Below, piece by piece: positions 50,393 through 58,907 of a DNA stretch of 64,000 bases. The stretch covers positions 26,417 through 90,416 of the forward strand of contig JAJPIT010000003.1 in NCBI GenBank assembly GCA_021324615.1, given 5' to 3'. The notes below the pieces were generated by a model. That model searched no databases. It was given only the letters and a program-made list of their open reading frames with translations, and was not told the origin of the DNA. Position 1 is the stretch's first letter. Each line of letters begins with the position of its first letter. Origin of the DNA: Terriglobia bacterium (GTDB lineage Bacteria > Acidobacteriota > Terriglobia > Bryobacterales > Bryobacteraceae). Position numbers and translations under genes: made by a program.

Positions 50393-51360
50393 ACCGCCGC
50401 CTGCGCTGCGCCCGATTCGTACCGCTTCAATTTGCGGCTCAGCGTCCGCCGGGAAATTCCCAGCCGCGCCGCGGCCTTCTGGTGATGGCCGCCGGTGGCG
50501 CGCAGCGCATCCAGGATCATGCGCCGCTCCATCCCATCGAGGCTCACCGGATCCGGAAGGCGTCCGGCGCCGTCCGGATGGAGACGCGCCAGCGGCAAAT
50601 CGCCGGGCAGGATCACATCGCCCTGGACCAGCACCGCCGCCCGGGTCACCACGTTGCGCAGCTCGCGAACGTTTCCCGGCCAGCTATAGGACCGCAACAG
50701 CGCCAGGGCAGCATCGGAGAAGCGCAGCCGCGCGTCCTGCTGGGCCAGGAAGTAGCGGGCGAGGGGAACGATATCGTCGCCGCGCTCCCGCAGCGGCGGA
50801 ACATGCAGGGTGAGCTGGCCCAGGCGGTGAAACAGATCGCCGCGGAAACGTCCTTGCTCGACGGCGCGTTCCAGATCCTGATTGGTGGCCGCCACCACGC
50901 GCACGTCCACGGAGATTTTTTTCACGCCGCCCAGCCGGTAATAGGAAACTCCATCCAGCACGCGCAGCAGCTTCACCTGCATCTTGGGATCCAGTTCACC
51001 CACCTCGTCCAGGAAGATGGTTCCGCGGTCGGCCAGCTCGAACAAGCCCGGCTTGGCGTGGTCGGCCCCGCTGAAGGCGCCTTTGTCGTAGCCGAACAGC
51101 TCGCTTTCGAGCAAATGATCGGGCAGCGCCGCGCAGCTCAAATCCACCCAGGGCCGGCCGGCGCGCGCCGAATAGTGATGCACCGCCCGCGCGATCAGTT
51201 CCTTGCCCGAGCCGCTTTCGCCCGTGATCAAAACGGTGGCGTTGGAGCGCGCCACGCGTTCGGCCATCGCCAGCAGCCGCCGCATGGGCTCGCTGGCGAT
51301 CACCGCGGGCATGCCCAGGAAAGCCGCGGTTCCGGCGTTGGCTGGCTGGTCCATGATCAA
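50389..51360 (-). CDS. Sigma-54-dependent enhancer-binding protein without sensor domain
   Basis: 323-aa activator that begins directly with the AAA+ domain, like PspF. Walker A ([18 protein letters not shown]), GAFSGA (GAFTGA loop with Thr to Ser), Walker B ([12 protein letters not shown]) and the arginine finger in [16 protein letters not shown] are all visible; the C-terminal Fis-type HTH reads [21 protein letters not shown]. It should activate sigma-54 promoters without a built-in receiver. Alternating GCGACA half-sites in its 5' region suggest autoregulation. Confidence 0.93.
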   Translation of the reverse strand: MIMDQPANAGTAAFLGMPAVIASEPMRRLLAMAERVARSNATVLITGESGSGKELIARAVHHYSARAGRPWVDLSCAALPDHLLESELFGYDKGAFSGADHAKPGLFELADRGTIFLDEVGELDPKMQVKLLRVLDGVSYYRLGGVKKISVDVRVVAATNQDLERAVEQGRFRGDLFHRLGQLTLHVPPLRERGDDIVPLARYFLAQQDARLRFSDAALALLRSYSWPGNVRELRNVVTRAAVLVQGDVILPGDLPLARLHPDGAGRLPDPVSLDGMERRMILDALRATGGHHQKAAARLGISRRTLSRKLKRYESGAAQAAV

Positions 51361-51438
51361 ATTCTATTTCGCCACGATTCCGGACCTTGCACGCTCCGCG
51401 AAACACCTTAACGCCGGGCCAAAAACTCACCTGAGCCC

Positions 51439-51473
51439 TGCGACACTTTGTCGCAAGGGCGACAGTTTGTCCC
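51439..51473. promoter_or_regulatory. Cluster of four alternating GCGACA half-sites
   Basis: TGCGACA-CTT-TGTCGCA (51439-51455) is a perfect 7-nt-arm palindrome. Overlapping it, TGTCGC-AAGG-GCGACA (51449-51464) is a perfect 6-nt-arm palindrome, and GCGACA-GTT-TGTCCC (51459-51473) continues the series. Four half-sites alternate in direction within 35 nt, in the 152-nt gap between the sigma-54 activator and the divergent HD-GYP/GGDEF gene. They are likely binding sites of the activator itself. Confidence 0.7.
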
Positions 51474-51512
51474 CGCGCCGTGCCAGGAAGCGGTTGAAAA
51501 ATCGGGGCGGGA

Positions 51513-53996
51513 ATGGCTGCCGGCGTGCGATTGCGGGGGCGCATGGAATCCTGCCCCCAGCCTCTTCCGGCGGCGCGTCTGTATGTCTGGCTGACCTCCG
51601 CGCTCGGCATGTTTGTCCTGGCCTTCACGCTGATCAATTGGGAGTCGCCGGATCTGATCAAGTACGCCGGGTTCCTGGCCGCGGCCATTTGCACGTCCGG
51701 AATGCGCGTGGCGGTGCCGGGAATCAAGGGGCCGCTGCCGCTCACCTTCGTGTTCGTGCTGATCGGGGTGCTCGATTTCAGCGAGGCCGAAACTATTCTC
51801 TTGGGGGTTTTGGTTACGCTGGTTCAATGCTACTGGAACCAGCCCCAGCGGCCGCGGGGGATCGAAACCGCATTTCACGTCTCTTCGATGATCGTGGCCA
51901 TCGCCGCTACCGAGCGGGTCTATCAGGCGCCGTTCCTGCTCTCGCGCCAGATCGATCCGGCCATCCGGCTGGCCGCCGCCGCCTGCACTCTGTTTCTGTG
52001 CAGCACCGCGCAAGACGCCCTGCTGGCCGCCTTCCAGGGGCGCCGCGGGCTGGTGCCGACCTGGCGCGAAGACTTCTTCTGGTCGCTGCCGTATTATCTG
52101 GGCGGAGCCGCGGTAGCCAAATGCGCGAGCCTGTTGAATCACTACGTCGGCTGGCAGACCGTTCTGCTGACCGGGCCGGTGGTCTATCTCATCTACCGCT
52201 CCTACCGGCTGTATGTCGAGCGGCTGGAGAATGAAAAGCGCCATGCCGAGGAGGTATCCGGCCTCCATCTGCGCACCATTGAGGCGCTGGCGCTGGCGAT
52301 CGAGGCCAAGGATCACACCACGCGCGACCATCTCCAGCGGGTGCAGGTGTACGCGATGGAGCTGGCGCGCCAGCTCGGCCTCAGCGCCGATGAGAAGGAA
52401 GCCCTGCGCGCCGCTTCCATCCTGCACGACATCGGCAAGCTCGCCGTACCGGAGCACATCATCTCCAAGCCCGGCCGCCTCACGCCCGAGGAGTTCGAGA
52501 AGATGAAGATCCATCCGATCGTGGGGGCGGAGATTCTGGAACGAGTGCAGTTCCCCTATCCGGTGGTGCCGATCGTGCGCGCGCATCACGAAAAATGGGA
52601 CGGCACCGGCTATCCCTATGGTCTGGCCGGCGAGGAGATTCCCATCGGCGCGCGGATTCTGGCGGCGGTCGATTGCCTGGACGCGCTGGCCACCGACCGC
52701 CAGTACCGCCGGGCCTTGCCGCTGGAGGAAGCCATGCGGATCGTGCAATCGGAATCGGGCAAGGCCTTCGATCCGAAGATCGTCGATCTTCTGGCGCGCA
52801 GTTACGTGGAGCTGGAAAGGCGCGCGCAGTCGGCCAATCCGGAATCGGCGAAGCTTTCGGTCGGGCTCAAGATTGAACGCGGCGAGGCGCCGGCCGCCGG
52901 TTTCGAATCGTCGTCGCGCCCGGAGGCCTGCGGCAGAACCTCCTCCATGGACTTCCTCACCTCCATCGCCGCGGCCCGGCAGGAGGTGCAGGCGCTGTTT
53001 GAGATTTCCCAGGACCTCGGCAATTCGCTCAGCCTGGATGAAACCCTGTCGGTGCTGGCGGTCCGGCTGCGGAAAATCATCCCGCACCATTCGCTGGCCA
53101 TCTGGATCAAGCGCGGCGACGTTTTGCAGCCCGATTACGTCAGCGGCGACGATTTCCGCCTGTTCTCGACGCTCGAGATCCCGCTGGGGCAGGGGCTTTC
53201 CGGATGGGTGGCGGAAAACTGCAAGCCCATCCTGAACGGCAATCCCTCGGTCGAGCCGGGATATTTGAACGATGCGCAAAAATTTTCGACGCTCCGCGCC
53301 GCGGTCGCCGTGCCGCTGGAAGGAATGAACGGCGTGCTCGGGGTGCTGTCCCTGTATCACGCCGAGCGCGACGCCTTCACCAAAGATCATCTCCGCATCC
53401 TGCTGGCGATCCGCGGCAAGATCGGCCTGTCCATTGAGAACGCGCTGCGCTTCCGCCAGGCCGAATCGTCGGCCACCACCGATTACATGACCGGGCTGCC
53501 CAACGCGCGGTCCTTGTTCCTTCAGCTCGACGCCGAAATTTCGCGCGCCCGCCGGGGACGCGCTCCGCTGGCCGTTCTGGTGATCGATCTGGACGGATTC
53601 AAGCTGGTCAACGACCGTTTCGGTCACCTGGAAGGCAACAAGGTTCTGCTGGCCGTCGCCACCGGATTGAAGCAGGCCTGCCGCGAATACGATTACGTGG
53701 CGCGGATGGGCGGCGACGAGTTCGTGATCCTGCTGCCGAGCGTTGAACCGGACGACGTTCCCGCCAAAGTCCTTCAACTGCGCCAGGTGGTGCAGGAAAT
53801 CGGCTGCCAGATCTTCTCGGGCAGCTCGCTCACGGCGAGCATCGGAGTCGCCCACTTCCCGCTGGACGGCGAAGACGCCGAAGAGTTGCTGGCCGAAGCC
53901 GACCGGCGCATGTACCAAGAAAAGCGAACCCGGCGGAACGGCCCGCACGCGCTCGGCCCCGCCTGGAAGGCCGAGTGGCCGGTGGCCGTGCAGTGA
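51513..53996 (+). CDS. Membrane HD-GYP / GAF / GGDEF c-di-GMP enzyme
   Basis: 827-aa protein. About seven N-terminal transmembrane helices (about 25-235), a phosphodiesterase HD-GYP domain (His305-Asp306 in LHDIGKLAVPEH; Gly366-Tyr367-Pro368), a GAF domain (about 480-650, IILNGNPSVE region) and a C-terminal diguanylate cyclase with GGDEF at 733-737. The I-site RxxD (REYD, 724-727) sits five residues before GGDEF, so product inhibition is possible. Synthesis and hydrolysis of c-di-GMP may both occur. The intergenic operator and the PilZ/sigma-54 pair next to it suggest one regulatory unit. Confidence 0.93.
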   Translation: MAAGVRLRGRMESCPQPLPAARLYVWLTSALGMFVLAFTLINWESPDLIKYAGFLAAAICTSGMRVAVPGIKGPLPLTFVFVLIGVLDFSEAETILLGVLVTLVQCYWNQPQRPRGIETAFHVSSMIVAIAATERVYQAPFLLSRQIDPAIRLAAAACTLFLCSTAQDALLAAFQGRRGLVPTWREDFFWSLPYYLGGAAVAKCASLLNHYVGWQTVLLTGPVVYLIYRSYRLYVERLENEKRHAEEVSGLHLRTIEALALAIEAKDHTTRDHLQRVQVYAMELARQLGLSADEKEALRAASILHDIGKLAVPEHIISKPGRLTPEEFEKMKIHPIVGAEILERVQFPYPVVPIVRAHHEKWDGTGYPYGLAGEEIPIGARILAAVDCLDALATDRQYRRALPLEEAMRIVQSESGKAFDPKIVDLLARSYVELERRAQSANPESAKLSVGLKIERGEAPAAGFESSSRPEACGRTSSMDFLTSIAAARQEVQALFEISQDLGNSLSLDETLSVLAVRLRKIIPHHSLAIWIKRGDVLQPDYVSGDDFRLFSTLEIPLGQGLSGWVAENCKPILNGNPSVEPGYLNDAQKFSTLRAAVAVPLEGMNGVLGVLSLYHAERDAFTKDHLRILLAIRGKIGLSIENALRFRQAESSATTDYMTGLPNARSLFLQLDAEISRARRGRAPLAVLVIDLDGFKLVNDRFGHLEGNKVLLAVATGLKQACREYDYVARMGGDEFVILLPSVEPDDVPAKVLQLRQVVQEIGCQIFSGSSLTASIGVAHFPLDGEDAEELLAEADRRMYQEKRTRRNGPHALGPAWKAEWPVAVQ

Positions 53997-54024
53997 ACGG
54001 CGCGCCCCGGCGCCGGTTCGCCTC

Positions 54025-54585
54025 TTAACGGAATTTCGTAACTCTCTTGGCCTCTTCCATCCAGTTGTAGACGATCGGGCAAAACTCCGCGCGCTCGACG
54101 AACGCCTCCATCTTGTCCGCCAGCGATCCCCGCCCTTTGATCAGGTGCGGGAAGCCGGAGCAGTCGGCGGGCCGCGCCTCGTACACCGTGCAATCGTTTC
54201 CGCTCAGAAAAATACAGCCTTTTTTCTCCGATCGTTTCAAAATGCGCGACTTGTCTTCGGCGATCATGGTGTATTTTCTGATGAACTCGGCCGCGCTGAT
54301 GCCCAGAAACCGGGAAAGACGCTGGATATCGCGCCGGGTGGGCTCCACTTCCGTGACCCGGCAGCACTCGGCGCATTGCCGGCAATCGATTTTTTCCTGA
54401 ATCTCGCGCGCCGCCCGCCGCAACTGCGGTTCGGCCCACTCCCGCGTCTTCAAATACTTCCCGAAGCGTGAATTTTCCGCGTGCTTTTTCTCGCCAAGAC
54501 GCCGGATCTGCACCAAATCCGTGATCATACCCCAGTAGGATACAATCGCTTCAGGCGCGCGAGCGACTTTTTCCGGAATCTTCAT
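54025..54585 (-). CDS. YkgJ-family cysteine-cluster protein
   Basis: 186-aa protein with the CxxC-x2-CC cluster Cys68, Cys71, Cys74, Cys75 (IDCRQCAECCRVTEVEP) and further Cys in KKGCIFLSGNDCTVYEARPADCSGFP, the pattern of UPF0153/YkgJ proteins that probably bind a metal or Fe-S cluster. Its ATG (54585-54583) overlaps the ATG of the plus-strand neighbour by two nucleotides. An internal ATG at 54528 would leave 55 nt for a promoter and may be the real start. Confidence 0.85.
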   Translation of the reverse strand: MKIPEKVARAPEAIVSYWGMITDLVQIRRLGEKKHAENSRFGKYLKTREWAEPQLRRAAREIQEKIDCRQCAECCRVTEVEPTRRDIQRLSRFLGISAAEFIRKYTMIAEDKSRILKRSEKKGCIFLSGNDCTVYEARPADCSGFPHLIKGRGSLADKMEAFVERAEFCPIVYNWMEEAKRVTKFR

Positions 54586-55159
54586 GGCCGACCGTCTCTA
54601 TCTTTCCTGCTGGATGGCCCGCCGCAACGGAGCCTACAGCGCGGAGAGCGCCTTGCGCCACTTCGAAAAGATTTTGGGCGTCTTCCCGTTTTCCAGACTG
54701 GCCGCGCGCGGTCCCGCGCTCCGCGTCTACGCCCTGGAGCATTCCGAACCGCCCCAGTTTGAGCGCGAATTTTCTTCCGGCGCCGATCCGGCCGCGGTGG
54801 TGGAGGCTGCGCGCGAATTCATGCAGGACGACTCCCTGGCCGAAGTGGACGCCGCCTGGGATCTCTTCCAATACGACGGCGGATGGAAGTTGTCTCCGGC
54901 CGGCGTGATCATCTGCTGCTTTGGCCCCGGCTTTGAGAACGAAATCGGCGATCAGATCCGTATCGATTTCGGCAACGACTCGCGGTACCTTCCCGATCCC
55001 GGCCGGGAGGGAGGAATGAAGACGGGCGAGTCCAATCTGAGAAGCCTGGTTCATTTGATTCAGGAAATCGAGCGGGTGGCCCCGCTCCAGCGCCGGCGGC
55101 TCTGGTCGGAGAGCGGCGAAAGCCCGGCCGACGTGATTCTCAAGGCGATCTCCGCCTAG
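54584..55159 (+). CDS. Conserved hypothetical protein
   Basis: 191-aa protein starting MADRLYLSCWMARRNGAYSAE. It looks like an alpha/beta domain (LAARGPALRVYALEHSEPP, WDLFQYDGGWKLSPAGVIICCFG, LRSLVHLIQEIERVAP) with no signal peptide or catalytic signature that I know. A TACAAT at 54541-54546 could be its -10 element. The start codon overlaps that of the opposite gene. Function unknown. Confidence 0.65.
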   Translation: MADRLYLSCWMARRNGAYSAESALRHFEKILGVFPFSRLAARGPALRVYALEHSEPPQFEREFSSGADPAAVVEAAREFMQDDSLAEVDAAWDLFQYDGGWKLSPAGVIICCFGPGFENEIGDQIRIDFGNDSRYLPDPGREGGMKTGESNLRSLVHLIQEIERVAPLQRRRLWSESGESPADVILKAISA

Positions 55160-55186
55160 CGCGCCGGATCCCCGGTCGGGCGATGG

Positions 55187-55693
55187 TCAGCGCGCGTAGG
55201 CCGCCACGCGGCGGATGGCATCGCGTCCGGTCCCGGTCAGCCGCGGGGATGTTTTCCCGCAGGCGCACGCCGCACGGTCGATTTCATGATCGCCGGCGGC
55301 GAACTTGGCCGACTCGATGTGCAGTCCATCGTGGGCTTCGCACTCGGCGGCGAGCAGCGCGCCATTTTCGGCGAGGATCTGCTCGAACACCGGCACGCGG
55401 AAGGCGCGCCACAAGCGGTCGCGCTGCGCCGCATCCAGACGCGGCTCCCATTCGCGCCGGAAGACGATCACCGCGTGGGTCAGCGTTAGCTTGCCGGCCA
55501 GCGCCTCCAGCCGGTCCAGGGGGGCCGCGAGGGCCTGCGGCTGGAACTTCGCCGCGTCCTCGTTCCATCCGGAGGGAAACACCCGCACCGTCCCCTGCGG
55601 CCGGAATCCGGCGGCCAACACCGCGCACCGCGGCGCCGGGGGAATGGGGTAGATCAGCGCCGCTTTTGGCGGCCTCAGGATCCGCGCCAGCAC
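55187..55693 (-). CDS. Uncharacterised protein with C-terminal Cys motif
   Basis: 168-aa protein. An N-terminal hydrophobic start (LARILRPPKAALIYPIPPAPRCAVLAAGF) does not look like a clean signal. The middle part is helical (LEALAGKLTLTHAVIVFRREW, RDRLWRAFRVPVFEQIL). The C-terminus has CEAHDGLHIE and the pair CACGKTSPRL, possibly metal-binding. No family recognised. It is downstream of the amidohydrolase gene, 15 nt away. Confidence 0.6.
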   Translation of the reverse strand: MLARILRPPKAALIYPIPPAPRCAVLAAGFRPQGTVRVFPSGWNEDAAKFQPQALAAPLDRLEALAGKLTLTHAVIVFRREWEPRLDAAQRDRLWRAFRVPVFEQILAENGALLAAECEAHDGLHIESAKFAAGDHEIDRAACACGKTSPRLTGTGRDAIRRVAAYAR

Positions 55694-55708
55694 ATCTAGA
55701 ATGTCGGC

Positions 55709-56608
55709 TCAGCGCGCCAGAATTCTCAGCAGATTTTCCCCGAAGATCGCCCGCGCGTCGTGCAGGCTCAGGCCGAGCTCGTACAATGCGGTCGCCTGAC
55801 CGTCAAAAACCTGGTGCTTCCAGCCCGGCGGCAGCAGCGCCGAATCGCTGCCGAACAGCAGCCGGCGGGGACCGGCGACGTCCAGTGCGCGCCGGAACAC
55901 CTGCCGCAAATCGAGGTGCGATTCCTGATAGCGCATCCAGGAATTGGAGCTGGATGTATCCAGGTACACGTTGGGGCACAGATCGGCAAGCATCAGCGCT
56001 TCGCGGAAATATCCGGCCCCGAAATGCGGCACAACGAAGCGCGCCGACGGGTAGCGAAGCGCGATCGCATGCAGATCGGCCGGATTGGAAAACCGCAGAT
56101 CGAACGGCGAAGCCAGCCCCAGCTTGTCCCGGATGCCCACCCGCAGCACGCCGCAGTGCACAAACACCACGGCGCGGTTTTCCTCCGCCCATTGAAACAC
56201 CGGCTGCGCGAAATCGTCGTGGACCGAGTAGCCATGCATCGCCGGAAACAGGCACACCGCGCTGGCGCCGGCGAAATTTTCCGGCGTCCACATCCGCGGA
56301 TGGACCATGGCATAGGCGAAAAATCGATCCGGAAACGCGCGCGCCGCCGCCAGCACGGAAGCTTCGTCGCCCGGCACGCTGGCGATCAGCGCGGCGCGGG
56401 CGACGCCGTGGCGGTCCAGCTCGCGCGCCCACATCGCCGCCAGACGTTCCGGCTCTTCCGGCGGCAGGTCCACTCCCGCCTTCGGTCCGATCTCCTGCAA
56501 CGTGAGCCCGGGTTTTTGCGCGGCGAGCGCGGCGAAAAAACGATGGGAAAAGAAGTGCAGATGCGCGTCGGCGACGGCAACCGGTCCCCAAGGCGAGTTG
56601 CGCTGCAC
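55709..56608 (-). CDS. Amidohydrolase-2-family protein
   Basis: 299-aa TIM-barrel metal hydrolase. The GTG start at 56608 overlaps the regulator stop (TAG) by 1 nt and gives MQRNSPWGPVAVADAHLHFFSH with the DAHLH metal-binding His pair; later ligands are VFVHCGVLRVG, RFVVPHFGAGY and LFGSDSALLPP (Asp). This arrangement matches the decarboxylase/ACMSD branch. Substrate not identified. Operon with the NarL-type regulator. Confidence 0.85.
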   Translation of the reverse strand: MQRNSPWGPVAVADAHLHFFSHRFFAALAAQKPGLTLQEIGPKAGVDLPPEEPERLAAMWARELDRHGVARAALIASVPGDEASVLAAARAFPDRFFAYAMVHPRMWTPENFAGASAVCLFPAMHGYSVHDDFAQPVFQWAEENRAVVFVHCGVLRVGIRDKLGLASPFDLRFSNPADLHAIALRYPSARFVVPHFGAGYFREALMLADLCPNVYLDTSSSNSWMRYQESHLDLRQVFRRALDVAGPRRLLFGSDSALLPPGWKHQVFDGQATALYELGLSLHDARAIFGENLLRILAR

Positions 56609-57285
56609 TAACCGCCTTCCATTGCGCCCTTGGGCAACTGCGTCAAGCCGGTGGATACGGCGAGCTGGGTCAGCCCGGCGATGTTGTTGACGCCCAGCTT
56701 CTTCATCATTGTCTTGCGGTAACTGCGGATGGTTTGCTCGCGGAGATCGAGGACCACGGCGATTTCCTTGCTCGTTTTGCCCTCGGCCACCATGCGCAGC
56801 ACCTGGAGCTCGCGCGGCGACAATGCTTCCAGCGCGGCCGGCGCCTGTTTGGCCTGCAAATCGCCTTTCTGGATGCGCGCCAGCAGGCGGTCGGAGACCT
56901 GCGGGCTTAAATACGCTCCGCCGCGGGCCACCATGCGCAGCGCCTCCACCAGATCCGTATCCGAGGCCTTCTTCAAAATGAAGGCGCGCGCGCCGCTGCG
57001 GATCGCGCTGACCACCGAGTTTTCGTCGTCGTACATGGAAAGGATGACGATCTTGCAGGCCGGGTGGTAGCGCAAAATTTCGGCGGTTGTCTCGACGCCG
57101 TTGAGCCCCGGCAGTCCGATGTCCATCAGCACCAGATCGGGCCGGTGATTCTTGACGAACTGCACCGCGTCCGTGCCCGATTCGGCCTCGCCCACCACGC
57201 GAAATTCTTCGCCGCGGCTCAAAATGGCCTTGAGGCCGTCGCGCATGATCTTGTGGTCGTCCACCAGCAGGACGTCAAGCGCCAT
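56608..57285 (-). CDS. NarL/FixJ-type response regulator
   Basis: 225-aa two-component regulator. The start at ATG 57285 gives ALDVLLVDDHKIMRDGLKAIL, with the acidic pair in VDDH and the phosphoacceptor Asp in LVLMDIGLPGLNG; Lys in ILKKASDTD closes the receiver. A LuxR-type HTH follows: LSPRELQVLRMVAEGKTSKEIA ... VNNIAGLTQLAV. The frame is open upstream to 57390 but lacks receiver homology. Its cognate kinase is not adjacent. Translationally linked to the amidohydrolase. Confidence 0.93.
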   Translation of the reverse strand: MALDVLLVDDHKIMRDGLKAILSRGEEFRVVGEAESGTDAVQFVKNHRPDLVLMDIGLPGLNGVETTAEILRYHPACKIVILSMYDDENSVVSAIRSGARAFILKKASDTDLVEALRMVARGGAYLSPQVSDRLLARIQKGDLQAKQAPAALEALSPRELQVLRMVAEGKTSKEIAVVLDLREQTIRSYRKTMMKKLGVNNIAGLTQLAVSTGLTQLPKGAMEGG

Positions 57286-57305
57286 AACCGAATCAATTGT
57301 ACCCC

Positions 57306-58889
57306 TTAATGATCCTTCAAGATTTCCCGGGCGCAGTTGTGGCCCGGCGCCCCCATCACGCCGCCGCCGGGATGCGCGCCGGAGCCGCACAGATACAGCC
57401 CGCGAACCGGCATCCGGTAGCGCGCGAATCCGGCCAGCGGCCGCAGCACGAACATCTGATCCGCACTCATCTCGCCGTGAAAGATGTTTCCGCCGGTGAT
57501 GCCGAAACGGCGCTCCAGATCGAGCGGCGAAAGCGTCTGCCGCTCCAGCACAATCGATTTAATATTCGGGCAATACTCCTCGACCACCTCCAGCACGCGG
57601 TCCGCGTAGCCTTCGCGCAGCTCGTCCCAGGTGGCGCCGCGCAGCGTATAGGGCGCGTATTGCAGAAAGATTCCCATGATGTGGCGGCCCGGCGGCGCAA
57701 GCGACGGATCGTACAGGGTGGGGATGGTCATCTCGATCAGCGGCGAGTGCGAGGGGCGGCCGTATTTGGCGTCGTCCCAGGCGCGCTCGACGTAATCGAT
57801 CGACGGGCAGATGTGCATGGTCGCTTTGTGCTGCGGACCGGGCGCTCCGGCCAGCGCGCGAAACTCCGGCAGGCCGCTCAGCGCCAGATTCATTTTGAGC
57901 GACGTCCCCTCGCAGCGGAAGCGCCGGATTCCGTCGAGAAAATCCGGATCAAGGTCGCGCGCCTCCATCAATTGAAGGAACGTCCGCCGCGGATCGGCGC
58001 CGCTGGCCACGACGCGCGCCTGAATCTCGTCGCCATTTTCGAGGGCGACCCCCCGCACGCGCCCCTCCTTCACCAGGATTTTCGCCACCGGCGCGTTGGT
58101 GCGGATCACCGCGCCGTGCGAGCGCGCCGATTCGGCGATGGCGTTGGACACCGCGCCCATGCCGCCGCGCACAAAGCCCCACAGCCCGCGGTGGCCGTTC
58201 ACCCCGCCCATGCAGTGATGCAACAGAATGTAGGCGGTGCCCGGCGACCGCGGCCCGCCGTTGGCGCCGATCACGCCGTCGGTCGCCAGCGTGACCTTCA
58301 CTTGCTCCGACTCGAACCACTCATCCAAAAAATCCGCCGCGCTTTGCGTGAAAATCTTGACCAGCGCCACCACCTCGCGCTTGGACAAACCGCGCAGCGC
58401 GCCGGCCAGTTTCAGATACTCCATCGCGTCGCCCACCCCGGCCGGCGGAAACGGAGGCGGCGTGGCCAGCAGCATCTGCTCGGCGACGCGCGCCAGTTTC
58501 TCCAGCCGCTCCTCGTATTTGGGATAGGTTTCCGCGTCGCGCCTGGAAAATTTGGCGATCTCTTCGATCGTCTTGGCCCGGTCCTGCCACAGAAACAGGT
58601 GCCGGCCGTCGGGAAAGGGAGAAAAAAACGCGGGATCTTTGGCGTCAACCTTGTATCCGAACTTTTCCAGCTCCAGATCGCGCACCACTTTCGGTTGCAG
58701 AAGGCTGGAAAGATAGGCCCCGGTTGAGACCCGGTAGCCGGGCCAGATCTCTTCGGTGACGGCGCAGCCGCCCACCAGCTCGCGGGCCTCTAAAACGATC
58801 ACGCGCCATTTGGCGCGGGCCAGATAGGCGGCGGCGACCAGCCCGTTATGCCCGCCGCCGACGATGATGGCGTCGAAGTTTTCAGCCAC
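57306..58889 (-). CDS. FAD-dependent oxidoreductase (phytoene-desaturase-like)
   Basis: 527-aa NAD(P)/FAD protein. VGGGHNGLVAAAYLARAKW is the N-terminal dinucleotide-binding motif followed by the second acid VLEARELVGG; the C-terminal flavin motif is GLYLCGSGAHPGGGVMGAPGH. It resembles the CrtI/phytoene-dehydrogenase-like amine-oxidase superfamily, and the long middle domain is substrate-binding. No carotenoid genes are nearby, so the substrate is open. The next gene upstream (M20) starts 18 nt after. Confidence 0.87.
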   Translation of the reverse strand: MAENFDAIIVGGGHNGLVAAAYLARAKWRVIVLEARELVGGCAVTEEIWPGYRVSTGAYLSSLLQPKVVRDLELEKFGYKVDAKDPAFFSPFPDGRHLFLWQDRAKTIEEIAKFSRRDAETYPKYEERLEKLARVAEQMLLATPPPFPPAGVGDAMEYLKLAGALRGLSKREVVALVKIFTQSAADFLDEWFESEQVKVTLATDGVIGANGGPRSPGTAYILLHHCMGGVNGHRGLWGFVRGGMGAVSNAIAESARSHGAVIRTNAPVAKILVKEGRVRGVALENGDEIQARVVASGADPRRTFLQLMEARDLDPDFLDGIRRFRCEGTSLKMNLALSGLPEFRALAGAPGPQHKATMHICPSIDYVERAWDDAKYGRPSHSPLIEMTIPTLYDPSLAPPGRHIMGIFLQYAPYTLRGATWDELREGYADRVLEVVEEYCPNIKSIVLERQTLSPLDLERRFGITGGNIFHGEMSADQMFVLRPLAGFARYRMPVRGLYLCGSGAHPGGGVMGAPGHNCAREILKDH

Positions 58890-58907
58890 AGAGTCTTATC
58901 CTAGCTC

